A stretch of DNA of 64,000 nt from Bacteroidales bacterium. Lineage in GTDB: Bacteria > Bacteroidota > Bacteroidia > Bacteroidales > JAIOZK01. The notes under the pieces are model-generated. The model did no database searches. It had not been told where the DNA came from and worked only from the letters and a program-made list of their open reading frames with translations. Made by a program: the position numbers and the translations under genes. Shown here piece by piece: positions 48,601 to 56,597 of this stretch; the first letter of the stretch is position 1, and the number at the start of each line of letters is the position of its first letter. The stretch is from NCBI GenBank assembly GCA_021740625.1, contig JAIOZK010000001.1, positions 124,001 to 188,000 of the forward strand, in the 5' to 3' direction.

Positions 48601-48866
48601 TCATTTTCCTGAAGATCGAGCCTGTTTTTCAAATCGGGAAGGATAACCTGCATGGGTAATTTATTTCTGTGATTTGATGGGTCCGAAAGCATCTCCAGGT
48701 ACTGCATTACCCTTTCCTTCATTTCATTAGCAGCCTTGTTCGTAAATGTTATTCCCAGTATGTTCCTGAAGGAATTGGGATCAGATATAACCAGCGTGAG
48801 GTATTCCCGCACCAGTGTGAAAGTTTTGCCGGAACCAGCCGATGATTTATAAACACTGAAACTCAT
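45672..48866 (-). CDS. UvrD/RecB-like helicase-nuclease (AddA-like)
   Basis: This 1064-residue protein has superfamily 1A helicase motifs: Walker A SSAGSGKTFTL at the N-terminus, TFTNKAANEM, Walker B DEFQDTS, VVGDGKQAIYRFR, and VAMTRASDRLYLF. The C-terminus has a PD-(D/E)XK-type nuclease signature (YRPDRVV then ILDYKTGQ, with QIKQYASIL). This architecture fits AddA, which processes double-strand breaks together with AddB. No AddB gene is seen next to it. It lies 68 bases downstream of tamB on the same strand. Confidence 0.88.
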   Translation of the reverse strand: MSFSVYKSSAGSGKTFTLVREYLTLVISDPNSFRNILGITFTNKAANEMKERVMQYLEMLSDPSNHRNKLPMQVILPDLKNRLDLQENEIAQRAQNVLGLILHNYSEFAIGTIDSFVHRVVRTFAHDLYLPLNFEVELEEDELIARAVDLMISTIGSDEKLTRILLSYTMDKVEQEKSWNIDRELRSFASSLLKEDGQLHIRKLKQLSRDDFIHVHDQLRAFNASFENELQSIAAQCMTIIQKKRIRPEAFHYGKNGIYSYFDRIAHGDFSKLEPNSHAAKTIANGKWTSGKTTVAEKEIIDAIQADLSQAYHKIVEKIERENPKYQLFKILYNNIYPLAVLNEISFWMDEVRQSNNILHISEFNRRIAEIVLNEPVPFIYERLGEKYKYFLIDEFQDTSVLQWQNILPLLENSLAMDNFNLVVGDGKQAIYRFRNGDVKQFAVLPEIPGAAENPLVRERESMLKRNYKEYVLDHNFRSARDIIEFNNDFFESAAKSLAESYQRIYEKHVQAAGQYEKRGYVKICLFDKKNAKENFEEFNLNQLLSAVKDALRDDFALRDIAVICRSNHEAGIAAAFLLEKEFPVVSSESLLLGNSPHLNFLVSLIKYLQDPEARLNEVHIATFLQLMRSGMIENNVLFGLNDKESKGDLSDQELDMHKNLMGLLKEWGYGFSKDYLRSLSIYDLCEELIRIFGFDEKPDPFIQFFLDAVFDFSRKNNPGFDNFLEWWEEKKSKLTIVMPENMDAIRVLTIHKAKGLEFPVVVYPFANNHLKSSLNSMWVDLKPVVADKLSVAYLPVSKKLMQTDFRELYEEEMNKSLLDLLNLVYVAMTRASDRLYLFSEHAPDKKNEINSIPKLITLFLTDHKLIDNNQNEFEFGKKVPKSRKTDQINVLNELQDFHSYDWRERLLLSTAAPDQWDVENFDKKREYGKMVHLVLSRIHTKNDLDSVLDEFKFRGMINDLERSDLNQYLNKLLESPELKPYFEKDSIIYAEKEIMLPDGKSYRPDRVVFKDSETIILDYKTGQQQKKHISQIKQYASILKDMGYQNVKTVLVYVGEENEVVEV

Positions 48867-48934
48867 TCGTTTTATTCAATTTTACTTTTTCACAGGATTA
48901 ATTGGTGTCGGAACCAAGATGTAAAATTGCTAAT

Positions 48935-51900
48935 TTACTGAATATTGGTTTCGGGTTCAGTTTTGTCTTTCTTCTTTTTTCGGAACAATTCACCAAAGGT
49001 ATTGAATTCTTTTCGATAGAAAATACCAATTCCCTGGGTGTAGGGGGCTATATCGTCAAAGGTCGTAACATCATAGAGGGAATTATAATTGGAACGGTTA
49101 AAAGCCCTTACCCGGAAACGGCCGTCCTCGGTAAGTTTCACCTCTACATTAACGTCTCCCACGATATTACTGGCATTTCGCTGGTCGTCGCCGATCACAC
49201 CAAAATTACCATCAATGATCACACGGTTGTTGAACAACTGGGTTGACAGGGCTACTTCCAGTTCTTCCTCGGAGATCTCATCACCCGGACGGTAATTCAC
49301 CCCAATATCAAAATCCTTGCTGATCTGTCCCAGCCAATTGCTCAATTGATTGGAAAGCAAACTAAAGGAAGACTGTTCAAAAGTCTGGGTTTGAAAACTA
49401 AAACTGCCCAGCACCAGCAAGGAAATCATTTGCTGGTTCATCTGGGCTTCGTTGTTTGTATCCAACACGGAATAGACCAGTTGTCTGGTTTGATCATCAA
49501 CACCAGGCAATTGTATGCTGAAGTGTATTTCGGGGTCGAATAATTGTTCCCTCAACTCGATGATACAATTCACATTTACCCTTTTACTGAAATTGGATGT
49601 ACTATCGACCTGCAAACCCAGACCGGCCAGTGAGGATTTCACCCTGTAGATCGCTCTGACCCCGATCTCTGCATCGTACGGACTGCCTGTCCATGATATC
49701 TTCCCGCCCTCAAGAAGGTCAAATCTTCTTTTAACAAGGTTTCTCAGGGTAAAAAGAAAACTTCCGCTTTTGATGACATAATCCCCGTTGATGCTGAAAT
49801 CGCCCTGCGGATTAATACCCAGGATAATGTTGCCACTGCCACTGGCTTTCAGGTTACCCAGGTTGGCCGGCAGAAACAACTGAATCTGTGCATCTGGTGT
49901 GGCGGTCAGATCCAGGTTAAGGTCGAGGCCTTCCAGCTTGACTTTGTATTCTTCTTTCTTCCTGCTTGTATCGGCAGTATTTACAAATACTATATAATCC
50001 CTGTCGTAGATCTCGGTTTGATCGGTAATTGGTATTTTAACATCGGTACCTTTTTCTGTTTCCGCGGTTATGTTCAGACGCAGATTATCAAATGGCCCAT
50101 TTATCTCAACCACACCGCTTGCAAAAGCGCTTCCATAGAATACACTGTTTTGACGACTGTTTGTATTCATCACCGCCAGATCTTCGGGGTAGATGCTTAC
50201 ATCAAGCTTCATATCATCAAAATATTGATGGCTCACCTTGCCTTCTACCCTGGCCTTGTTCCCGAGCGAGTCATACAATACCATATCTTTCAGAACAAAA
50301 GCATTCTCTGAGATCGTGATCTGGTTTGTAAAATCAAAAGGAACATTCAGATAGTTGATTCTCATTCCTGCCCGCATCAGGCTCAAAGAGCCTTGTATTT
50401 CAGGTTTTTTCATATTTCCACCCAGTCGAACATTTCCAGAGGCAAATCCTTTTAGATCATTTGCCAGGTCGGAAATCAAGGGAGCTATGGACCTCAGATT
50501 AAAATTATCAAGGTTTAAGTTAAAGTCAAGATTATCTTCAGATTGCTCGGGAAGGTACTTGCCACTGAAGTTCATCACTTCTGATGAACCGGTACTTCCA
50601 ACTTTGAGAATTTTCACTGAAGCCTGTAAGGCATTGTTGCTATTATCCCAATTTGAAAAAATGCTTAAATCTCCCAGCTTCACTTTATTTGCTGCAAACT
50701 CCTTTATTTCTATATCGCTGATAAAATTGGGTGCCTTGTACATATTGATCAGATTCACCCCACCGTTGATCCGGCCATCCAGATCAAAGGGTGAGTCCGC
50801 CATCAGCAGGTCGAAGTTGCTGAAGCGCCAGTCACTGAATATCAGCGCCATGGTATCAGCAGGATTTTCAGAAACAGCACCATTTACGGAAAAACTTTGC
50901 CCCGAACTCTTAATTTCAAAATCCTTTATGTTGATGGAAGAAGTATCGATCGAAACAAAATTGTCTTTGTCGATTCTCCAGGCAGAGTCATTCACAAGGA
51001 GATCTGCCCGAGTAATCCGGGACTCAATCATGGGCAAATTTACAAATGAAACATACCCCCTTACATCTCCCTTATTCTCATCATCAATTTCCCGGTCATC
51101 CCAGGCCAACCGGAACAAAATACTATCCTGACGGATGATGGAAGCAAAGATGGTGCTGTCCATGCCCAGACTGACACTGTCATTTTCAGTGGCCTCTTTA
51201 AAAAGCAAATTGCCAGCCCCCATCATGATCTCAATCTGTCCGGGTTTTGCATCACTGTTCATAAAAAATTTATCAAAACGAAAGCCAGCATAATAAATAG
51301 TGTCTGCATGTGCACTAAGCGATAATATGTTTTCGCGGGTATCCAGGTTACCTTCAACTCCTGCCAGTCCGTTCAGATCCAATCGTGGCAAAAACAGGTC
51401 TGTCAGTTCATCTGTCTGCTTTAGTTTAATTTCAAGCATTAATTGCTGCTCGTGGAAATTAATTCTGTTTTTCGGTGAATCCCGCACGATAAATTCAAGA
51501 TAATGATCCAAATACCTTTTCAGGGAAGGGAACAAATCGGAAAAACTGAATGTGCCCCGAATGCTGGCATCGGCATAATCTGATTTTAGCACAATATTTT
51601 TTGCTTTCAGTGAATCATGCCTCACTTCCAGTCCCAGGTGCAGCATATCATATTTCTTACCGGCTTCCAGGTAAACAGTGCTGTCGACATCGAGTTCCCC
51701 GGTCATTTCGTCCGGTTTAAGTCCCCTGAAATTTGCACGTAACACAGTCGAAAGGATCATCAACGAATCTCGTGATGCCATTTTCAATTTGTAAAAATCG
51801 GCACTATCGATATCTGCATAAAAGTCGAATACCGGAATTTCCTGGCTGAAGTCAACTTTTCCTTTGAAATCCAGGTCGATTTTTTCATCCTCAACATGCA

Positions 51901-53356
51901 GAAAACCATTGAATTTTTTATCTGCAAGATTTCCCTCTATCCTGATCTTTTCAAACATTTCGCCCTTGAATTCCAGAGAATCCACCGTACCGTTCAGTTC
52001 AACCTGTGCGGTTTTCCCGGACAAGCCGGATCCTTCAATGGCCGTATTCAGGTTCATTGTTCCAAAATAATCTGCAATGCCCAGAAACTTCCCGATATGA
52101 AAATGATGTGCCCGGAGATCACCTGCATAATAGACAGAATCGCTGCCCGGCTTGTGCGTAAGAGCAATATCGGTATTCAGATTGCCAATATTTGTTTTGA
52201 TGAGTGAGTTGGCCACGAAATCATTGTAGAATCCAGTAAAATCACCTTTCAGGTTGATCCGGCTCACCACCCCAAACTGTTGTGGGACCTGTATGGGTGC
52301 ATCACCCGGAATATTAAAAGCATGGATATCTTCTACGGTAGTTTTTAATTCGCCAATATCAAAATCAACAAAAGTTTCATAAATATCGGGCAAACCGTTC
52401 AAGGTCAGGTTGCCTTTTAAACTTGTACTTTTCCCGAAATCGAATTTAAAATTTTTTGCCCTGAGGGAGCTGACCGGGCCTTTGAAAGTACCAGAAATCT
52501 CAAATTCATTTCCCAGTTCAAACAAAGAAGGTGCAAAATAACCAATATCATAAAGATCAAGCCTGGAATTCCCGATCACAGTTTCGATCCTGACATCGGT
52601 GAGAAAATCCCCGAAAGCATTGAAATCATCGTAAATAAATTTCAGATTCATGGAAAGTTCGGAATTGTTGGTGATCATTTTTAAGTGCTCCACTGTGAGT
52701 CCGGCAGGGCTCAGTTCAACCATTCCTTTGAATTTTTTAAGATGGAATCCTGATCGTTCATCAGCGCTCAGATTCTGGATGTCGCAATGAACTGTATCAC
52801 CATTTAGCTGAAGCCCGTCAATGTTTAAATTGATATGCTTCACATCAAGATTGCTAAAATCCATTCCGGTATCCTTCCCGGGTTTGTTAAGGTCCATCAA
52901 CCTGAAACGGCTGTCATAGAGTTTGAGGTTATTGAATTTCAAAACGAGTGGTGGCGTGGTATCGGCATTGGTTTCATCAGACTGAAACTCCCGGATGATG
53001 AAATCAAAACTCATGGCTGTATCCCCCTCATATTTGATCAGTGAAATATCGGTCTGATCAAGGAATACCTGGTCAAAGCGCAAAATTTGTTTTTCCTTAT
53101 CAAAATCACCATACCGCACTTTAATCTGCCTGGATCGTAGAATATCAGCTCCCTGCCTGTCTTTAATCAACACATCTTTCAGTGTTAGACGAAGCAGATA
53201 GTCAATATACATACCTCTAATGCTGATATCGGTATCGAAGCGTTTGGAAAAGTAAACCGAGGCAATGCGGACGGCTACATCCTGAACAGCCGGCTCACGT
53301 AGAATTGCAAAGAGAGAAACGGGCAGGGTGATCAGTCCCACGAGCACATATAACAA
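48935..53356 (-). CDS. tamB: TamB-like translocation/assembly module protein
   Basis: This 1473-residue protein has an N-terminal membrane anchor, a long beta-rich groove region and a C-terminal DUF490/TamB domain (LSNQLSNWLGQISKDFDIGV, ALSTQLFNNRVIIDGNFGV, FYRKEFNTFGELF). TamB proteins bridge inner and outer membranes and act in outer-membrane protein or lipid delivery. The first usable start is TTG at 53356. Upstream in frame is a basic, helix-like stretch (KRYKTIKKRIAKIL) bounded by TAA but without ATG, GTG or TTG, so the true start may be a rare codon such as ATT. It is divergent from tsaD. Confidence 0.88.
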   Translation of the reverse strand: MLYVLVGLITLPVSLFAILREPAVQDVAVRIASVYFSKRFDTDISIRGMYIDYLLRLTLKDVLIKDRQGADILRSRQIKVRYGDFDKEKQILRFDQVFLDQTDISLIKYEGDTAMSFDFIIREFQSDETNADTTPPLVLKFNNLKLYDSRFRLMDLNKPGKDTGMDFSNLDVKHINLNIDGLQLNGDTVHCDIQNLSADERSGFHLKKFKGMVELSPAGLTVEHLKMITNNSELSMNLKFIYDDFNAFGDFLTDVRIETVIGNSRLDLYDIGYFAPSLFELGNEFEISGTFKGPVSSLRAKNFKFDFGKSTSLKGNLTLNGLPDIYETFVDFDIGELKTTVEDIHAFNIPGDAPIQVPQQFGVVSRINLKGDFTGFYNDFVANSLIKTNIGNLNTDIALTHKPGSDSVYYAGDLRAHHFHIGKFLGIADYFGTMNLNTAIEGSGLSGKTAQVELNGTVDSLEFKGEMFEKIRIEGNLADKKFNGFLHVEDEKIDLDFKGKVDFSQEIPVFDFYADIDSADFYKLKMASRDSLMILSTVLRANFRGLKPDEMTGELDVDSTVYLEAGKKYDMLHLGLEVRHDSLKAKNIVLKSDYADASIRGTFSFSDLFPSLKRYLDHYLEFIVRDSPKNRINFHEQQLMLEIKLKQTDELTDLFLPRLDLNGLAGVEGNLDTRENILSLSAHADTIYYAGFRFDKFFMNSDAKPGQIEIMMGAGNLLFKEATENDSVSLGMDSTIFASIIRQDSILFRLAWDDREIDDENKGDVRGYVSFVNLPMIESRITRADLLVNDSAWRIDKDNFVSIDTSSINIKDFEIKSSGQSFSVNGAVSENPADTMALIFSDWRFSNFDLLMADSPFDLDGRINGGVNLINMYKAPNFISDIEIKEFAANKVKLGDLSIFSNWDNSNNALQASVKILKVGSTGSSEVMNFSGKYLPEQSEDNLDFNLNLDNFNLRSIAPLISDLANDLKGFASGNVRLGGNMKKPEIQGSLSLMRAGMRINYLNVPFDFTNQITISENAFVLKDMVLYDSLGNKARVEGKVSHQYFDDMKLDVSIYPEDLAVMNTNSRQNSVFYGSAFASGVVEINGPFDNLRLNITAETEKGTDVKIPITDQTEIYDRDYIVFVNTADTSRKKEEYKVKLEGLDLNLDLTATPDAQIQLFLPANLGNLKASGSGNIILGINPQGDFSINGDYVIKSGSFLFTLRNLVKRRFDLLEGGKISWTGSPYDAEIGVRAIYRVKSSLAGLGLQVDSTSNFSKRVNVNCIIELREQLFDPEIHFSIQLPGVDDQTRQLVYSVLDTNNEAQMNQQMISLLVLGSFSFQTQTFEQSSFSLLSNQLSNWLGQISKDFDIGVNYRPGDEISEEELEVALSTQLFNNRVIIDGNFGVIGDDQRNASNIVGDVNVEVKLTEDGRFRVRAFNRSNYNSLYDVTTFDDIAPYTQGIGIFYRKEFNTFGELFRKKKKDKTEPETNIQ

Positions 53357-53411
53357 TATTTTGGCAATCCTTTTTTTGATAGTTTTGTACCGCTTTTAGG
53401 TTTAACTGATT

Positions 53412-54422
53412 ATGAGCATTTATATTTTAGGAATCGAATCTTCATGTGACGATACATCGGCTGCTATCAGCAGTGATACGAAAATTTTATCCAATGTCAC
53501 TGCCAACCAGGAAGTACACCAAAAATACGGAGGTGTTGTACCTGAGCTTGCTTCACGAGCACACCAGCAAAATATCATTCCTGTAATACACAATGCCCTG
53601 AAGGAAGCAAATATAAGCAAAAATCAGCTTCATGCCGTTGCTTTTACACGAGGACCGGGACTTCTGGGCTCATTGCTTGTAGGGGTTTCTTTTGCAAAAT
53701 CATTTGCCCTCGGGCTTGACATTCCCCTAATCGATGTGGATCATATGCAGGCCCATATCCTGGCTCATTTCATCCGGGAAGAAAGCAAATCCAATCCTGA
53801 CTTTCCTTTTTTATGCCTGACCGTTTCAGGCGGCCATACCCAGATCGTATTGGTAAAGGGTTATTTCGACATGCAGATCATTGGCAAAACCCTGGATGAT
53901 GCCGCCGGTGAAACATTTGACAAAGCTGCCAAGATCATGGGGCTTCCATATCCCGGCGGACCGGTGATCGACAAACTTGCGCGCGAAGGAAATCCCGATG
54001 CATTCGACTTTCCTGAACCCAGAATTCCAAAACTGGATTACAGCTTCAGTGGATTAAAAACTTCCATACTGTATTTTCTGAGAGATCGCCTGAAAGAAGA
54101 TCCTGATTTCATTGAAAAAAACAAGAAAGATCTCTGTGCATCCATACAAAAAGTCATCATTAACACACTGATGAAAAAACTTTTGAAAGCCTCTGAAGAA
54201 ACCGGCATCCGGCAAATCGCCATTGCGGGTGGCGTTTCGGCAAACAGCGGATTGAGAAGTATATTGAAAGAAGCAGAAAAAAAGCATAACTGGAATACTT
54301 TTATACCGAAGTTTGAATATACAACAGATAATGCCGCCATGATTGCTGTGAGCGGGTATTTCAAATACCTGAAAAAAGAATTTACCGGACAGGAGGTGGC
54401 GCCGTATACCAGGCAGAAGTAG
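53412..54422 (+). CDS. tsaD: tRNA N6-adenosine threonylcarbamoyltransferase
   Basis: This 336-residue protein has the Kae1/TsaD ASKHA fold: GIESSCDDTSAA at the start, the metal-binding HMQAHILAH, SGGHTQIVLV, GETFDKAAKIMGLPYPGG and AGGVSANSGLR. With TsaB, TsaE and TsaC it makes t6A37 on ANN-decoding tRNAs. A TAGTTTTG -7 box lies at 53380-53387 with a TTTG 16 bases upstream, shorter than the usual spacing. Confidence 0.97.
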   Translation: MSIYILGIESSCDDTSAAISSDTKILSNVTANQEVHQKYGGVVPELASRAHQQNIIPVIHNALKEANISKNQLHAVAFTRGPGLLGSLLVGVSFAKSFALGLDIPLIDVDHMQAHILAHFIREESKSNPDFPFLCLTVSGGHTQIVLVKGYFDMQIIGKTLDDAAGETFDKAAKIMGLPYPGGPVIDKLAREGNPDAFDFPEPRIPKLDYSFSGLKTSILYFLRDRLKEDPDFIEKNKKDLCASIQKVIINTLMKKLLKASEETGIRQIAIAGGVSANSGLRSILKEAEKKHNWNTFIPKFEYTTDNAAMIAVSGYFKYLKKEFTGQEVAPYTRQK

Positions 54423-54491
54423 CTGCCTGATTATGCAGGCAAATAATGACTTTATGAATTCCTCAGAAAGTTACAATTAATAACATTAACT

Positions 54492-55340
54492 CTATTCCAG
54501 CACCTCAAACCCATCCTCCAGGTCATTGAAGAATTTCCCGGTAGCGGGATCATATTGAAGATATTGTGCTTTGTAGTTCTCATCCACGATCTGTTCATCT
54601 ATATGCCTGTTCAGGAGGTAATCAAAGGTATACATGGCATATTCCGTTCCGAGGACAACTGCAAAATCGTAAATATCTTCCAGGTAAAGTGAATCTACAG
54701 TATATTCAAGTTTTACATCCCCTGTCAGTACATTCTGCCTGAACTGGCCATAGAGGTCGTCGGTAATGTAATGGGTGGCAAAAAGGAGCTGTTCTTTGCC
54801 CTGTTTTTTTTCATTCACCCTCTTGATCTCAAACCAGGCATTGCAATTGATGGCATCCAGCGGAATATTTGCTGTGTAGGTATCAAAGCCTACCATTTCC
54901 TCGAACTCGTAATCATAGAAGTATTCTTCCAGCTCAATTTGGGCCATATTGATCACAAAAGAAGTGGTATCCTGCTGCATAAAAAGATCGATATAATCCT
55001 GTGTAAAAATATCAAATCCATATGCTTTCATTTCATCAATATATTGATTCACCAACTTCTCCAGAAAAACAGAATCATCGATATATTGAAGAAACTCACT
55101 CCTGTAAAACAGCACAGAATCAAACTGAGCATCTGTATACTGATCAGCATCCTGAACTTCCTTCTCTTTCAGGCTCTTTTTAAATACATAATCAGGTGTG
55201 AACAAAAGGATTGCACCCTTGGAATCATTGTCGATGTAATCGCGGGCAATTTTGCGCTCAATACTGCATGAAGCAATGAAACCCAGTAAAAACAGGAAGA
55301 TCAGTGTATAAAATATATATTTCACCTTTTTTTTAAACAA
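54492..55340 (-). CDS. Lipoprotein of unknown function (282 aa)
   Basis: The N-terminal hydrophobic segment ends in a lipobox (FIASC, Cys near residue 25), so the protein is probably lipidated. The mature part is acidic and rich in Tyr and Asp, without a recognised domain. It is last in the minus-strand run after parC and the flavodiiron gene, 30 bases from the latter, so it is likely expressed with them. Confidence 0.8.
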   Translation of the reverse strand: MFKKKVKYIFYTLIFLFLLGFIASCSIERKIARDYIDNDSKGAILLFTPDYVFKKSLKEKEVQDADQYTDAQFDSVLFYRSEFLQYIDDSVFLEKLVNQYIDEMKAYGFDIFTQDYIDLFMQQDTTSFVINMAQIELEEYFYDYEFEEMVGFDTYTANIPLDAINCNAWFEIKRVNEKKQGKEQLLFATHYITDDLYGQFRQNVLTGDVKLEYTVDSLYLEDIYDFAVVLGTEYAMYTFDYLLNRHIDEQIVDENYKAQYLQYDPATGKFFNDLEDGFEVLE

Positions 55341-55370
55341 CTGAATAAATATAACAGTTCAAAAAACAAA

Positions 55371-56585
55371 TTATTTTTTGCCTGCCAGCAGTTCTTTACC
55401 AAAATTCAGTCCGTATTCCTCGGCTGCCTTGAGGTCATCTTCAGATGGTGTAAATTTGATAAAAACACCTTCCTCAAAATATTTCAGTTTCAGGTTTTTC
55501 AAACCTTCCCGGATGAGGTTCTCATTTTCGCCGCTCCAGCCATATGAACCAAAGCCTCCAGACAGTTTGCCCTTATCCCGGATTGGTGTCAACACCGCAA
55601 AAAGTTTGTATATGGGTAACAATATGTTCTGGTTGATCACCGGAGACCCAACAACCAAACCGGTACTTTTGGTAATTTTTGCTTCCAGTTCACCGATTGG
55701 AGCATGTTCTATGTCCTGCACATCCACTTCAATATCGCCGGCCTTTCTGATTCCTTTGGCTATGCTCTCAGCCAGCATTCCGGTTTTATTGTATGCTGAC
55801 ACATAAGGAATAAAAACATGCTGACCGAGGGGTTGTTTAACAAATTCGGCTGCCCATTTTTCCGAAAGATCTACATATTTTTTCCAGTTAGACCGCAAAA
55901 CAGGACCATGGCCTGTGCATATGGCATTGATCTCCATACCGCGGATCTTATCAATGGCTTTGAGCATAAATTTGCTATATGGTTTCAGGATCACATCAAA
56001 ATAATACTTGAAGGCATCATCGAACTTTTCTTCATTCACCTGATCATCAAAAATCTCCTGTGTACAGTAATGCGCACCAAAAGAATCGCAAGTAAAGAGC
56101 AACTTATCTTCTTCCAGGTATGTATAAATGGAATCGGGCCAGTGGAGGTTGGGTGCACTGATAAATCTGAGCATTTTGTTTCCGAGATCCAGTGTATCAC
56201 CCTCTTTCACGACCAGGTGTGGGAAATCATTCCCGATCAGATCTTTCAGGTAACGGATGGCATTTCCGCTGCCCACAACCGTTGCATCTGGTGCCAGGTT
56301 TAGCAAATTTTTCAGGTTCCCCGAATGATCCGGTTCGGTATGATTCAGTATGATGTACTGTATTTCCGCGGGATTGACTACACGTTTTATCTTATCAAGA
56401 TAAACATCCCAGAATTTCTCTTTCGTTGTTTCAACAATGGCTTTTTTTTCAGCATCGATAAAATAGCTGTTATAGGTAGTTCCGTATTTGGTTTCCATAA
56501 CGATATCAAAAGTTACGATATCCTCATCCAGAACACCTATCCATTTTACGTCTTCATTAATGTCGATTATCTTGTTATCCAGCAT
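55371..56585 (-). CDS. Flavodiiron protein (FprA family A-type flavoprotein)
   Basis: This 404-residue protein has an N-terminal metallo-beta-lactamase-like diiron domain with the ligand motif HTEPDH and later ligands in SFGAHY and [10 protein letters not shown]-terminal flavodoxin domain follows ([33 protein letters not shown]). Such proteins reduce oxygen to water or nitric oxide to nitrous oxide and protect anaerobes. No fused rubredoxin is present, so an external donor is needed. It starts 12 bases after parC. Confidence 0.93.
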   Translation of the reverse strand: MLDNKIIDINEDVKWIGVLDEDIVTFDIVMETKYGTTYNSYFIDAEKKAIVETTKEKFWDVYLDKIKRVVNPAEIQYIILNHTEPDHSGNLKNLLNLAPDATVVGSGNAIRYLKDLIGNDFPHLVVKEGDTLDLGNKMLRFISAPNLHWPDSIYTYLEEDKLLFTCDSFGAHYCTQEIFDDQVNEEKFDDAFKYYFDVILKPYSKFMLKAIDKIRGMEINAICTGHGPVLRSNWKKYVDLSEKWAAEFVKQPLGQHVFIPYVSAYNKTGMLAESIAKGIRKAGDIEVDVQDIEHAPIGELEAKITKSTGLVVGSPVINQNILLPIYKLFAVLTPIRDKGKLSGGFGSYGWSGENENLIREGLKNLKLKYFEEGVFIKFTPSEDDLKAAEEYGLNFGKELLAGKK

Positions 56586-56597
56586 GGTATTAGTTTT

